Positions 34,800 through 43,787 of a stretch of 64,000 nt of DNA are shown one piece after another. The notes under the pieces are model-generated. The model was not told the DNA's origin, ran no database searches, and saw only the letters and a program-made list of their open reading frames with translations. Source of the DNA: CAZYQW01 sp964649825 (lineage in GTDB: Bacteria > Planctomycetota > B15-G4 > JADJEK01); the NCBI GenBank assembly GCA_964649825.1, contig CAZYQW010000032.1, positions 30,679 through 94,678 of the forward strand. Direction: 5' to 3'. Each line of letters begins with the position of its first letter. The stretch's first letter is position 1. The position numbers and the translations under genes are program-made.

Positions 34800-36194
34800 A
34801 TGCGTCCGACTCCTTTCCTTTGGCTCGTTCTCTTCCTCGTCCGCTCGCCCGCGGCCGAGGGCGCCGATGCGCTCGTTCGCCTCGAGTTCCTGCCGCAGGC
34901 GAAGAACCAGGCGCTCCGCCTCTACGTCCTCGCCGATGGAGACGCCGGGTTCGACAACAAGCTCGCCGCGAGCGACGTGAAGCTCCACCAGGCGGGCGGG
35001 ACGACGCCGGTGCGATTCGCCTTCGGGGCGGACGAGGACGGCGACGGGGTCGATGAGCTCGTGGTCATCCGAGAGAAGACGAAGAAGGGTGGCCGCGCCG
35101 AGTTCCGGATCTATCGCACGCCGTCGAAGATCTGGGGCACGACCGGCAAGCCCGTCGCGAAGGTGACGCCGGAGGAGATCGTGTTCGGCGGAGCCGGTGG
35201 TCTCGTCGCAGCGACGGCGATCGACCGGTCGGGGCTTGGGGACGAGCTTGCACTCGTGATCGACGAAGCGGCCGGCCAACGGCTCGAGTTCCGCCCGCTT
35301 CCGAGCGGGAAGCATTGGAACGCGCCGGCGCTGACCGTCGACCTGGGCGACCCGAGCGAGCTCGGGTCGGTTCGAGCGATCGCGTCCGTAGCCCTCGATG
35401 ATGAGGATGGCGATGGCGGGGGCGGCGAGCGACTCCTCGTCCTGCGCGAGCAGACTGACTCGACGCGCACGCTCGCGATCCACGTGGTCCCAACATCGAG
35501 TGCGTCGAGCACGTCGACCGTGCTCGACGACCCCGTCGCTTCGTACGTCCTTCCCGCGACGGCGACCATCATCCGCCAGATCGACTCGTTCACCGCCGGC
35601 AGCCCGCCGGAGACCGAGGAGACGGCGCCGGAGCTCCTCGTCCTCTGGGACGACGGAGCCGGCCAATCGACCGCGCGATACCCCCTTCCCTCGGGCCTCG
35701 GTCTCGCGCTGCCGAGCCCCACCGACACGGTCGCCGGCTTCGCGGGACTCGCGACGCACGCGGCTTGCTCGCTCCGCCGGCCGATTCCTCCACCCGACGG
35801 CTCATCGCCGATGAGCGTCGTCGGTGCGTATCGCGTGTACGTCAGCGCCGGGTTGTTCGGGGGCGATTCCGTCACGCTATTCGGACACCTCGCGAGCGGG
35901 ACCGCGACGATCGCGATGAACGGCTCGGCCTACTCGCTCACGTTCCCGTCGGGGGAGGTGATGCCCATCACGGTGACCGGCGACGGCACTTCCGACCCAC
36001 GAATCGCCGGAGTGCCGGCGACCGTCTCGGTCATCGTCCCGAGCCTGGGGTTCGGGTCCACTCCGATCCCCGTGTCGCTCACCGGCACTTTCTGGTTCTA
36101 CAACAAGGCCGACCTGGACCAGATCGCGCTCGGCGCCCCGTACTCGTTCCTCCCACCGTGGTTGATCGGTGGTCTGCTCCTCTCGAAGCTCTGA
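34800..36194 (+). CDS. Secreted protein with FG-GAP-like repeats, function unknown
   Basis: 464 residues from the ATG at 34800 with GGGAGG 4-5 bases ahead; a longer in-frame start at 34719 precedes sequence that is not signal-like. Signal peptide: FLWLVLFLVRSPAAEGADA. Residues 30-260 contain calcium-loop-like repeats (GADEDGDGVDELVVIREKTK, ASVALDDEDGDGGGGERLLV, TAPELLVLWDDGAG), resembling VCBS/FG-GAP blades. The C-terminal ~130 residues (YRVYVSAGLFGGDSVTLFGH .. GTFWFYNKADLDQIALG) form a beta-rich domain I do not recognise. Divergent from the 803-residue secreted protein gene; the 232 bases between probably hold both promoters. Confidence 0.7.
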   Translation: MRPTPFLWLVLFLVRSPAAEGADALVRLEFLPQAKNQALRLYVLADGDAGFDNKLAASDVKLHQAGGTTPVRFAFGADEDGDGVDELVVIREKTKKGGRAEFRIYRTPSKIWGTTGKPVAKVTPEEIVFGGAGGLVAATAIDRSGLGDELALVIDEAAGQRLEFRPLPSGKHWNAPALTVDLGDPSELGSVRAIASVALDDEDGDGGGGERLLVLREQTDSTRTLAIHVVPTSSASSTSTVLDDPVASYVLPATATIIRQIDSFTAGSPPETEETAPELLVLWDDGAGQSTARYPLPSGLGLALPSPTDTVAGFAGLATHAACSLRRPIPPPDGSSPMSVVGAYRVYVSAGLFGGDSVTLFGHLASGTATIAMNGSAYSLTFPSGEVMPITVTGDGTSDPRIAGVPATVSVIVPSLGFGSTPIPVSLTGTFWFYNKADLDQIALGAPYSFLPPWLIGGLLLSKL

Positions 36195-36220
36195 TCGCGG
36201 TTCCCGCGTACCGACGTCGC

Positions 36221-36250
36221 GCCCACGGCGACGCGAACGTCGCCGTGGGC
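36221..36250. terminator. Bidirectional hairpin terminator
   Basis: Perfect 13-base stem (36221-36233 with 36238-36250) closed by a CGAA loop, between the convergent genes ending at 36194 and 36295. No long T-run follows, as is common in GC-rich genomes. Confidence 0.75.
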
Positions 36251-36294
36251 CCGCGATTCCGCCGATCCCGCCGCCGAATGCGGACGGAGGCCGA

Positions 36295-36663
36295 TCACTG
36301 CCAGTACGGCGTGGCACCGTAGTGCTTGTAGACGGAGCTTCGCCACTTCGGATCGGCGGTGTCCGGCCAGTTGTCCTTGTCGAAGCTCGGGGCGTCCTTC
36401 AACCGCTCCTTGTCCACGTCGAGCACGTAACGCTCCTCGCCGTGGTCGTAGCGGAGGGACTCCCACGGAATCGCGAACAACTTGCTGCCGATTCCGAAAA
36501 GCCCACCGAACGAGAGGACCACGTACGCGATCCGCGAGTCGCCAACGTCGAGCATCACCTCCTCGACCTTGCCCAGGTCTTCGCCGCTCGGGTTCACCAC
36601 CGCGGTTCCGCACACCGTGCTCGCGGAGATCACCGCCGGGGCGCCGGTCACTTTGTTCGTCAT
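36295..36663 (-). CDS. PRC-barrel domain protein
   Basis: 122 residues; ATG at 36663 with AAGGAG 9 bases upstream. The PRC-barrel core is VCGTAVVNPSGEDLGKVEEV, then GDSRIAYVVLSFGGLFGIGS and KLFAIPWESLRYDHGEERYV, covering residues about 15-90. The tail WPDTADPKWRSSVYKHYGAT is typical of stand-alone stress-related PRC-barrel proteins. Such proteins are small cytoplasmic or membrane-associated binding modules, often next to envelope or stress genes. It is the last of four same-strand genes (with DUF4112, MgtC-like and a lipoprotein). Confidence 0.88.
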   Translation of the reverse strand: MTNKVTGAPAVISASTVCGTAVVNPSGEDLGKVEEVMLDVGDSRIAYVVLSFGGLFGIGSKLFAIPWESLRYDHGEERYVLDVDKERLKDAPSFDKDNWPDTADPKWRSSVYKHYGATPYWQ

Positions 36664-36819
36664 CGTTCGTGCTCCTTACGTGATTGCAAGGCGAGATCGC
36701 CCACCGATCTCGCGGATCGCGACCGACCTGACGTTCGTCGACAGGGTCGCCGCACTCCGTAAGGGAGCAACTCGCGCGCCGTTCGCCACCGAGCCCGAAC
36801 CGGCCCGGCCGGGAGGGTT

Positions 36820-37260
36820 TCACATCGATGACGGTGGCGCGGGCCGATCGGTTGTAGAAACTTCTTTCACGGTTCCGGCCCGATGCACCGCGCCGACTCG
36901 GGCGAGATGCCGCTCGAGAAGCGCCAGGTTGCGGCGGTTCGCCCGGAACACGAGATCGAACAGGTCGCCGACGAGAGGGATCGAGCCGAGGAGGGCATCC
37001 AACGCGAGGTTCCAGAGCATGCGCAGCTTCGTCCGCTTCGGAACCCCGAGCCGGTGCGCGCGATAGACGAGGTAGCCGGAGAGCCCGAGGCTCGTCGCGT
37101 CGCCGATTCCCGGCACGAGCCCGATCAGCGGATCGAGTCCGATCCGCACGCCGGTGCCGGGAATCGTCCACTTCGTGTCGAGCAGGTCCGCGAGCCGCCG
37201 TAAATGTTCGATGTCTCGACCTCCGTCGTCGCCGGTCGACGCTGGCTTCGATCCGGGCAT
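36820..37260 (-). CDS. DUF4112 family membrane protein
   Basis: 146 residues from the ATG at 37260 with GGAGA about 8 bases upstream. Family signatures: LADLLDTKWTIPGTGVRIGL, DPLIGLVPGIGDATSLGLSG and LDALLGSIPLVGDLFDLVFRANRRN, with two glycine-rich hydrophobic segments (about 43-65 and 85-108) that probably insert in the membrane. No biochemical function is established for DUF4112. It starts 24 bases after the MgtC-like gene, so the two are likely co-transcribed. Confidence 0.88.
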   Translation of the reverse strand: MPGSKPASTGDDGGRDIEHLRRLADLLDTKWTIPGTGVRIGLDPLIGLVPGIGDATSLGLSGYLVYRAHRLGVPKRTKLRMLWNLALDALLGSIPLVGDLFDLVFRANRRNLALLERHLARVGAVHRAGTVKEVSTTDRPAPPSSM

Positions 37261-37283
37261 CGTGTCGTCTCCAGCCACGGGTC

Positions 37284-37724
37284 CTACTCCCTGGCTTCGT
37301 GATCGCGGCCGGCCGGCTTGAGCGCGGGAAGAAACCGGAAGGTGGCGAAGTTGATCGCGGCGAGGATCAACGCGATCTCCGCCCTCCCGAACGCGATCGC
37401 TGCGCCGATGGCTCCCGTGCACCAGATGCTCGTGGCAGTCGCGGTCCCGCGGACTCGGTCGCCTGACCGCACGATCGCGCCGCCGCCGATGAAGCCGATC
37501 CCGGTGATCAGGCCCTCGAGGGCGCGCGCACGGCCTTCCGAAGAGTCCGGAAACGCGGACTCGGCGATCAACGCGAAGCCGCAGCTCGCGACCGCCACGA
37601 GGGGGAAGGTCCGAAGCCCGGCGCTCCGCGTAGCGTGCTCCCGATCCCACGCCACGGGAAGGGCGAGCAGATACGCGCCACAAAGCTTGAGCGAATGAAC
37701 GGCGAGTTCGCTCCAGTCGAACAT
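37284..37724 (-). CDS. MgtC/SapB-family membrane protein (membrane domain only)
   Basis: 146 residues from the ATG at 37724 (GGAGGA just upstream). At least four hydrophobic segments, with the MgtC core REHATRSAGLRTFPLVAVAS and GLITGIGFIGGGAIVRSGDR, and GTATATSIWCTGAIGAAIAF. The cytoplasmic ACT-like C-terminal domain of full-length MgtC is absent; short forms like this are common outside the virulence-type MgtC. MgtC modulates F1Fo-ATPase and growth under Mg2+ limitation in Salmonella; whether this short form does so is unknown. Confidence 0.88.
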   Translation of the reverse strand: MFDWSELAVHSLKLCGAYLLALPVAWDREHATRSAGLRTFPLVAVASCGFALIAESAFPDSSEGRARALEGLITGIGFIGGGAIVRSGDRVRGTATATSIWCTGAIGAAIAFGRAEIALILAAINFATFRFLPALKPAGRDHEARE

Positions 37725-37850
37725 GAGTCCTCCAGCAGACACGGCAGCAGAAACGGCAGCAGACACCCGTCGGTCGAGACGGACGTCGGCGCGAGCTCCG
37801 CCCGAGCGGTTGCCGCGCCGAGAGTCACGTTCGTCGATCGAGCGAGCCGG

Positions 37851-38237
37851 TCACGGGTCGTTCTCGAGCTCGGCATCCAGCTCCTCGCCGAGCTCCTCGA
37901 CCTTGTCCGAGACCTCGTCGCAGGTCTCGCTGATCTCCGCCTTCACCCGGTCCCACGCGTCCTCGCTCGCGTCGCCGAGGTTCTCGAGCCGTTGTCTCAA
38001 CGCGACGCGTTGCTCCTCCAGCTCGGCCAACGCTTGGTGAAACGACGCCTCGACGTCATGGCCTTGGACACGCGCGCCGAGTTCATCGATGCGCTCGTCG
38101 AGCGCCGCGAACTTCTGCTCCAGTCGATCGGTCACCATGCTCCGGCGGGTCGAGTCGTCATCGTCGGCGCACCCCGACAACGAGCCGAGATACAACAGGC
38201 CCGCGACGCCAGCGATTCGGATCATGTTCGTGTTCAT
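37851..38237 (-). CDS. Coiled-coil lipoprotein
   Basis: 128 residues from the ATG at 38237 (a second in-frame ATG at 38225 is also plausible). The signal sequence MIRIAGVAGLLYLGSLSGC ends in a lipobox (LSGC), giving a mature protein anchored at Cys. The rest is almost entirely charged heptad-like helix (DRLEQKFAALDERIDELGAR, HQALAELEEQRVALRQRLEN, DKVEELGEELDAELEND), a long coiled coil of about 100 residues. This is the size and style of Lpp-like or apolipoprotein-like envelope spacers. First gene of the minus-strand four-gene set. Specific function unknown. Confidence 0.75.
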   Translation of the reverse strand: MNTNMIRIAGVAGLLYLGSLSGCADDDDSTRRSMVTDRLEQKFAALDERIDELGARVQGHDVEASFHQALAELEEQRVALRQRLENLGDASEDAWDRVKAEISETCDEVSDKVEELGEELDAELENDP

Positions 38238-38540
38238 CGTCGCCGCCTGTGGAAGGTGAACCCGCCCAACGGATTCGACGGAGGCCGGGTTCGATGGACG
38301 CCGAGGGTTGGGTAGCGACCCGCGTGCCAAGTCCAGTGATGGAGGATCGAGGATCGCGCGCGCGGCCCCGGAGAACCCGATCGTCGAGACGACGCCGGGC
38401 GGCGGCATGCACTCTGTACAAACGCCACGTCCGCCGGCCGGGCCGGCGCGGGCGCCGAGAAGTCCGTAACGTGCTATCTCGGACGGATCGGAACGGCCGG
38501 CGTCGCGGCCACCCTCCCATCGAACGTTGGAGAAAGCGTA
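38238..38540. other. Intergenic region without a supported gene
   Basis: 303 bases between the divergent lipoprotein and SDR genes. I see no gene, strong hairpin or known RNA; it should hold the two promoters, and a GGAGAA ribosome-binding site for the SDR lies at its right end. Confidence 0.5.
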
Positions 38541-39290
38541 ATGACCCAGTCGCACGTCGTCCTCGTCACCGGTGCCACGTCAGGGATCGGCGCCGCCTCC
38601 GCCGTCGCGTTCGCGGCAGCGGGCTACCGAGTCGTCCTCGCCGGACGCCGCGCGGAGAAGGGACGGGCCGTCGCCGACGCGATCCGCGCCACGGGCGGGG
38701 ACGCCACGTTCTTCAGGGCGGACGTCTCGAAGCCGGACGAGGTCGCGGGGCTGATCGCCAACGCGCTCGAGACGTACGGCCGGCTCGACGCGGCGTTCAA
38801 CAACGCAGGGGTGGAAGGGGACACGTTCATCCCCGTCCACGAGCAGACGGCGGAGAACTTCCAGCACGTCTTCGAGGTGAACGTCCATGCCGTCCTGCAG
38901 TGCATGAAGGCCGAGATCCCCGCCATGCTGAAGTCGGGCGGTGGCTCGATCATCAACAACTCCTCGATCGCGGGAGTCGTCGGCTTCAACGGAATGAGCG
39001 TCTACTCCGCCAGCAAGCACGCGGTCATCGGGCTCACCCGAACGGCCGCCCTCGAGTACGCGCCGGTCGGAGTCCGAGTGAACGCGATCGCGCCCGGACC
39101 GATCGAGACCGAGATGTTCGACCGATTCGCGGACGACCAGGTCCGCGAGCAGATCAACACGATGGTGCCGATGGGCCGCGCCGGCACCGCCGAGGAGATC
39201 GCGACGGCGGTGCTGTGGCTCGCGGACCCGCGGAACAGCTACACGACCGGACAGGTGATCGCCGTCGACGGGGGCTTCACCGCGCAGTGA
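38541..39290 (+). CDS. SDR-family NAD(P)-dependent oxidoreductase
   Basis: 249 residues; ATG at 38541 with GGAGAA 7 bases upstream. Classical SDR with VTGATSGIGAASAVAFAAAG (about 9-28), ADVSKPDE, NNAGVEGD, catalytic Ser in INNSSIAGVVG and the YSASK Tyr-Lys pair. The C-terminal IAPGPIETEMFDRF and ATAVLWLADPRNSYTTGQVI follow, close to glucose-1-dehydrogenase / 3-oxoacyl reductase-like members. ADVSKPDE and AGRRAEKG suggest NADP(H) preference (basic RR after the beta-2 strand). Substrate unknown. It ends 20 bases before the lhr gene on the same strand. Confidence 0.9.
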   Translation: MTQSHVVLVTGATSGIGAASAVAFAAAGYRVVLAGRRAEKGRAVADAIRATGGDATFFRADVSKPDEVAGLIANALETYGRLDAAFNNAGVEGDTFIPVHEQTAENFQHVFEVNVHAVLQCMKAEIPAMLKSGGGSIINNSSIAGVVGFNGMSVYSASKHAVIGLTRTAALEYAPVGVRVNAIAPGPIETEMFDRFADDQVREQINTMVPMGRAGTAEEIATAVLWLADPRNSYTTGQVIAVDGGFTAQ

Positions 39291-39310
39291 CCGTCCGTCA
39301 TCATGCGGGC

Positions 39311-42300
39311 ATGGAGTCGTTCTCCGCCGCCACCCGCTCCTGGTTTCGCGACGCCTTCGCCGGCCCGACCGACGTCCAACGACGGGGATGGGCGGCGATC
39401 GCGGCGGGACACCACGCCTTGCTCGTGGCTCCGACCGGAAGCGGCAAGACCCTCGCGGCGTTCCTGTACGCGCTGGACCGCCTGACGTCCGCCCCGGCCG
39501 GCCGCGGCGCGGGGACGCGCGTGCTCTACGTCTCGCCGCTGAAGGCGCTCGTGTACGACGTCGAGCGGAACCTCCGCCTCCCGCTGGCGGGGATCGCCCG
39601 CCACGCCGGCGACGGAGCCGCCATGCCGACGATCGCGATGCGCACCGGAGACACGACGCCGCGGGACCGCCAGCGCCAATTGAGGGAGCCGGGCGACATC
39701 CTGGTGACGACCCCCGAGTCGCTCTACCTGATGCTCGGCTCGCGTGCGCGGGAGACGCTGCGACGGATCGACACGGTCATCGTCGACGAGGTCCACGCCC
39801 TGGCGCCGACCAAGCGCGGAGCGCACCTCGCGCTCTCGCTCGAGCGGCTCGCCCGTATCACCCACGTCGACCCGCAACGCGTCGGGCTGTCGGCGACGGC
39901 CGAGCCGCTGGCGGAGGTCGCGCGCTTCCTCGGCGGCGACCGGACGGTCGAGGTGGTCGACGCTCGTGCGCGGCCCGTCCTCGACCTCCGCGTCGTCGTT
40001 CCGGTTCCCGACATGACGCGACCCGAGGCCGGACGCGACCAAGACGCTCCGGCCCGCGACGACGAGGACCCAGAGGAGGTCGACAAGCCCGAGGAAGTCG
40101 GGTTGTGGCCGACGATCTACCCGCGCCTCCTCGAACTGATCCGCGAGCATCGCTCGACGATCATCTTCGTGAACAGCCGCGGCCTCTGCGAGCGTCTGAC
40201 CCGCCGCCTGAACGACACGCTCGGCGAGGAGCTGGTCCGCTCGCACCACGGCAGCATGGCCCGCGACGAGCGCGAGCGGATCGAGATGCAGCTCAAGGCG
40301 GGCGAGATCCCGGCCATCGTCGCGACGAACTCTCTCGAGCTCGGCATCGACATGGGCGCCGTCGACCTCGTGGTGCTGGTCGAGTCGCCGGGCGCCGTCG
40401 CACGCGGGCTGCAGCGCGTCGGCCGCGCCGGGCACTCGGTCGGCGAGCAGAGCCGCGGCCGGCTCTTCCCGAAGCACCGGGGCGACCTGCTCGAAGCGGC
40501 CGTCGTCGCGCAGCGGATGCTCGCGGGCGAGATCGAGGCGCTGCACGTCCCGAGCAACCCGCTCGACGTGCTGGCCCAGCACGTCGTCGCGATCGTCGCC
40601 GTCGAGGAGACGAGCGTCGCCGACCTGTACGCGACCGTGCGGAGGGCGGCGAACTTCCGCGACCTGCCGAAGGACGGCCTCGCTGCCGTGCTCGACATGC
40701 TGTCCGGACGCTTTCCGTCGCATGCGTTCGCCGACCTCGCGCCCCGCGTCACCTGGGACCGTGAGACCGACCGCCTCTCCCCGCGCCGAGGCGCGCGGCT
40801 GCTCGCGCTCGTGAACGGCGGGACGATCCCCGACCGCGGCACGTACGGCGTCTACCTCGGCGAGGAGGGACCGCGCGTCGGCGAGCTCGACGAGGAGATG
40901 GTGAACGAGACCGTCGCCGGGCAGGTCTTCACGCTCGGCGCGTCGAGCTGGCGCGTCGCGCGGATCACGCGCGACCGCGTCATCGTCGCACCGGCGCCGG
41001 GCGAGACCGGCAAGCTGCCGTTCTGGCGCGGCGAAGGACCCGGGCGACCGATCGAGCTCGGCTTCGCGCTCGGCGCGTTCTCCCGCGAGATCGCGGCGCG
41101 CTCCGTCGAGGATGCGCGGCGCTGGCTCCTCGACGAGTTCCCGGTCGACGAGAACGCGGCCGCGAACCTCGTACGCTACGTCGACGAGCAGAAGCACGCG
41201 ACCGGCACCGTCCCGAGCGACCGGGAGATCACGGTCGAGCGCTTCCGCGACGAGATGGGCGATTGGCGGGTCTGCGTGCTGACGCCGTTCGGCTCGCGCG
41301 TCCACGCGCCGTGGGCGCTGGTGCTGGAGGCAAGGCTCTCCGCGACGTTCGGGTTCGACGTACAGACGATGTGGACCGACGACGGCATCGTGCTGCGGTT
41401 CGCGGACGCGGACGAGGCGCCCGACGCGGCCGTTCTCCTCCCTTCGCCCGACGAGGTCGAGGACCTGCTCGTGGACCGGCTCGGGGCATCGGCGCTCTTC
41501 GCCGGACAGTTCCGCGAGAACGCCGCGCGCGCGCTTCTCCTGCCGCGGCGCCGTCCCGGCCAACGGACGCCGCTCTGGGTGCAGCGGCTGAAGTCGCAGG
41601 AGCTCCTCGCCGTCGCGCGCGAGCACCCGTCGTTCCCCATCATCCTCGAGACGTATCGTTCCTGCCTGCAGGATGTGTTCGACGTCCCGGCGCTGATCGA
41701 CCTGCTCGAGCGGATCCGCGCCGGCCGCGTCCGCGTGCGGTCCGTCGAGACCGAGTCCGCGTCGCCGTTCGCGCGCTCGCTCGTCTTCGCCTACGTGGCG
41801 ACCTACCTCTATGAAGGCGACTCGCCGCTCGCGGAGCGAAAGGCGCAGGCGCTCGCCCTAGATCGCCGCCTGCTGCGCGAGCTCCTCGGGGAGGAGGCGT
41901 TCCGCGACCTTCTCGACGCCGAGGTGATCGACGAGGTGGAGCGCGAGCTGCAGGGACTCACGCGGGATCGCGGCGCTCGTCACCCCGACGGACTCCATCA
42001 GCTCCTGCGCCGCGTCGGCGACCTCTCCCGGGACGAGGTCGCGGCCCGCGCCGACGGTTCGTTCGACGCGTGGCTCGTCGAGCTGACCACCGCGCGCCGG
42101 GTCATCGCGCTACCGATCGGCGGCGAGGAACGGTACGTCGCGGTCGAGGACGCCGGTCTCTACCGCGACGCGCTCGGAGTCGCGTTGCCAGGCGGAGTGC
42201 CCGCCGCGTTCCTCGACGTCGTTCCGGACCCGGTCGGCACGCTGCTGCACCGCTACGCGCGCACGCACGGGCCGTTCCGTTCGCGCGACGCGGCCCGTCG

Positions 42301-43690
42301 CTACGGCGTCTCGGAAGCGTTGATCGAGCCCGCCCTGCATCGCCTCGTCGCGCGCGCCCACCTTCTCGAGGGCGAGTTCCGTCCCGGTCGCGCCGGCCGC
42401 GAGTGGTGCGACCCCGAGGTGCTGCGGCGGATCAAGCAGCGGACCCTCGCCCATCTGCGCCGCGAGGTCGCCCCGGTCGAGAGGAACGTGCTCGGCCGCT
42501 TCCTGCCGGCGTGGCACGGCATCGGTGGAGGCACGGGTGGCATGGAGCGCCTGAAGGAGATCCTCGTCCAGCTCGAGGGGCTGCCGGTGTCGTTCGCGGA
42601 GCTCGAGTCGACCTGGCTGCCCGCGCGCGTCCACGACTTCCGGCCCGCGATGCTCGATGAGCTCGGCGCGACCGGGTGGCTGGTCTGGATCGGCCGCGGG
42701 GCGCCGTCGGCGCGCGACGGGCGCGTCGCGCTGTTCCGGCGCGAGCGCGTCGCGTACTTGGTCGAGCCGGCCGAGCCGCTGGAGGCGCTCGACGCTCGAC
42801 ACGAAACGCTGCTCCAACACCTCGCGACGCGCGGCGCCTCGTTCTTCACCGCACTGCAGACCGCGTGCGCGGGCGAGCCGACCGAGGACGTCCTCGATGC
42901 GCTCTGGGACCTGGCGTGGGGCGGGTTGGTCACGAACGACACGTTCCAGCCGCTGCGGTTCGCCGGACCGATCCGGGCTCGGCATCCGCTCGAGCGAGCC
43001 CGTTCGATCGCGCGCGCGGCCGGCGGGCGCTGGGCGTTGGTCGCCGAGCTGTTGGCCGGCGCACCGGCTCCGACCGAGCGCGCGCACGCGCGCGCGGTGA
43101 AGCTGCTCGAGCGCCACGGAGTCGTCGCCCGCGAGGTCGCCGCGGTCGAGTCGCTGCCCGGCGGTTTCCAGGCGATCGCGCCGATCCTGCGATCGATGGA
43201 AGAGGCCGGAAAAGCACGGCGCGGCTACTTCGTCGAAGGGCTGGGCGGGGCGCAGTACGCCTTCCCCGGGGCGGTCGACCGGCTGCGCGCGTGCCGCGCC
43301 GAGCCGGAGGCCCCCGCGGTCCTCGCCCTCGCCGCGACCGACCCCGCGAACCCGTACGGCCAGACGCTGGCGTGGCCCGAGCGCGTCCGCGCCGACGCGA
43401 CGAGACCACAGCGCCGGGCGGGCGCGATCGTCGTGCTCGTGAACGGTGAGCCCGTCTTGTACGTGACGGCGAGCCGGCGGCAGCTCCTGACGTTCCCGGC
43501 CGCCGATGGCGCGGCGAAGCTCGACCTCGCTCTGGCGAAGCTGCCCGACGTGCTGCGGATGCGGCGGCGCCGTTCGATTCGGATCGAGAGGATCGACGGC
43601 GTCGAGGCGAACGACTCGCCGTTCGTCGGCGCGCTGCGCCGCGCCGGATTCGGCGACGCGTACCGGAGCCTCGAGCTCGAGCTCGGCTGA
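39311..43690 (+). CDS. lhr: Lhr-family ATP-dependent helicase
   Basis: 1459 residues from the ATG at 39311; the frame is open far upstream but overlaps the SDR gene. The N-terminal half is a superfamily 2 helicase: Q-like motif, Walker A APTGSGKT (40-47), DEVH box (159-162), SATAEPLAE (motif III) and SLELGIDMGAVDLVVLVESP. Motif VI is QRVGRAGHS (about 375). The Lhr winged-helix and beta-barrel regions follow, then a long C-terminal domain ending in FGDAYRSLELELG. Lhr is a 3'-5' DNA/RNA-DNA translocase linked to DNA repair. The length matches long-form Lhr proteins (about 1,450-1,540 residues), so the chain is complete. Nothing suggests horizontal transfer. Confidence 0.93.
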   Translation: MESFSAATRSWFRDAFAGPTDVQRRGWAAIAAGHHALLVAPTGSGKTLAAFLYALDRLTSAPAGRGAGTRVLYVSPLKALVYDVERNLRLPLAGIARHAGDGAAMPTIAMRTGDTTPRDRQRQLREPGDILVTTPESLYLMLGSRARETLRRIDTVIVDEVHALAPTKRGAHLALSLERLARITHVDPQRVGLSATAEPLAEVARFLGGDRTVEVVDARARPVLDLRVVVPVPDMTRPEAGRDQDAPARDDEDPEEVDKPEEVGLWPTIYPRLLELIREHRSTIIFVNSRGLCERLTRRLNDTLGEELVRSHHGSMARDERERIEMQLKAGEIPAIVATNSLELGIDMGAVDLVVLVESPGAVARGLQRVGRAGHSVGEQSRGRLFPKHRGDLLEAAVVAQRMLAGEIEALHVPSNPLDVLAQHVVAIVAVEETSVADLYATVRRAANFRDLPKDGLAAVLDMLSGRFPSHAFADLAPRVTWDRETDRLSPRRGARLLALVNGGTIPDRGTYGVYLGEEGPRVGELDEEMVNETVAGQVFTLGASSWRVARITRDRVIVAPAPGETGKLPFWRGEGPGRPIELGFALGAFSREIAARSVEDARRWLLDEFPVDENAAANLVRYVDEQKHATGTVPSDREITVERFRDEMGDWRVCVLTPFGSRVHAPWALVLEARLSATFGFDVQTMWTDDGIVLRFADADEAPDAAVLLPSPDEVEDLLVDRLGASALFAGQFRENAARALLLPRRRPGQRTPLWVQRLKSQELLAVAREHPSFPIILETYRSCLQDVFDVPALIDLLERIRAGRVRVRSVETESASPFARSLVFAYVATYLYEGDSPLAERKAQALALDRRLLRELLGEEAFRDLLDAEVIDEVERELQGLTRDRGARHPDGLHQLLRRVGDLSRDEVAARADGSFDAWLVELTTARRVIALPIGGEERYVAVEDAGLYRDALGVALPGGVPAAFLDVVPDPVGTLLHRYARTHGPFRSRDAARRYGVSEALIEPALHRLVARAHLLEGEFRPGRAGREWCDPEVLRRIKQRTLAHLRREVAPVERNVLGRFLPAWHGIGGGTGGMERLKEILVQLEGLPVSFAELESTWLPARVHDFRPAMLDELGATGWLVWIGRGAPSARDGRVALFRRERVAYLVEPAEPLEALDARHETLLQHLATRGASFFTALQTACAGEPTEDVLDALWDLAWGGLVTNDTFQPLRFAGPIRARHPLERARSIARAAGGRWALVAELLAGAPAPTERAHARAVKLLERHGVVAREVAAVESLPGGFQAIAPILRSMEEAGKARRGYFVEGLGGAQYAFPGAVDRLRACRAEPEAPAVLALAATDPANPYGQTLAWPERVRADATRPQRRAGAIVVLVNGEPVLYVTASRRQLLTFPAADGAAKLDLALAKLPDVLRMRRRRSIRIERIDGVEANDSPFVGALRRAGFGDAYRSLELELG

Positions 43691-43787
43691 CGCGGGAGGA
43701 CGGCCCACCGAAGGAGCCGCGGCGCCGGCACGAAGTCGCGGGCCTCCGCCGCGTTCCGCTTCGCCCGACCACGGCCACCCCGCGCCG

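Noticed and set aside
32124..35759. A 1211-codon reverse-strand open frame
   Set aside because: It runs across two well-supported divergent genes and their promoter region; the translation is arginine-rich and domain-free.
38249..39310. The 354-codon upstream extension of the Lhr frame
   Set aside because: It overlaps the well-supported SDR gene in another frame and has no helicase-like or other sequence.
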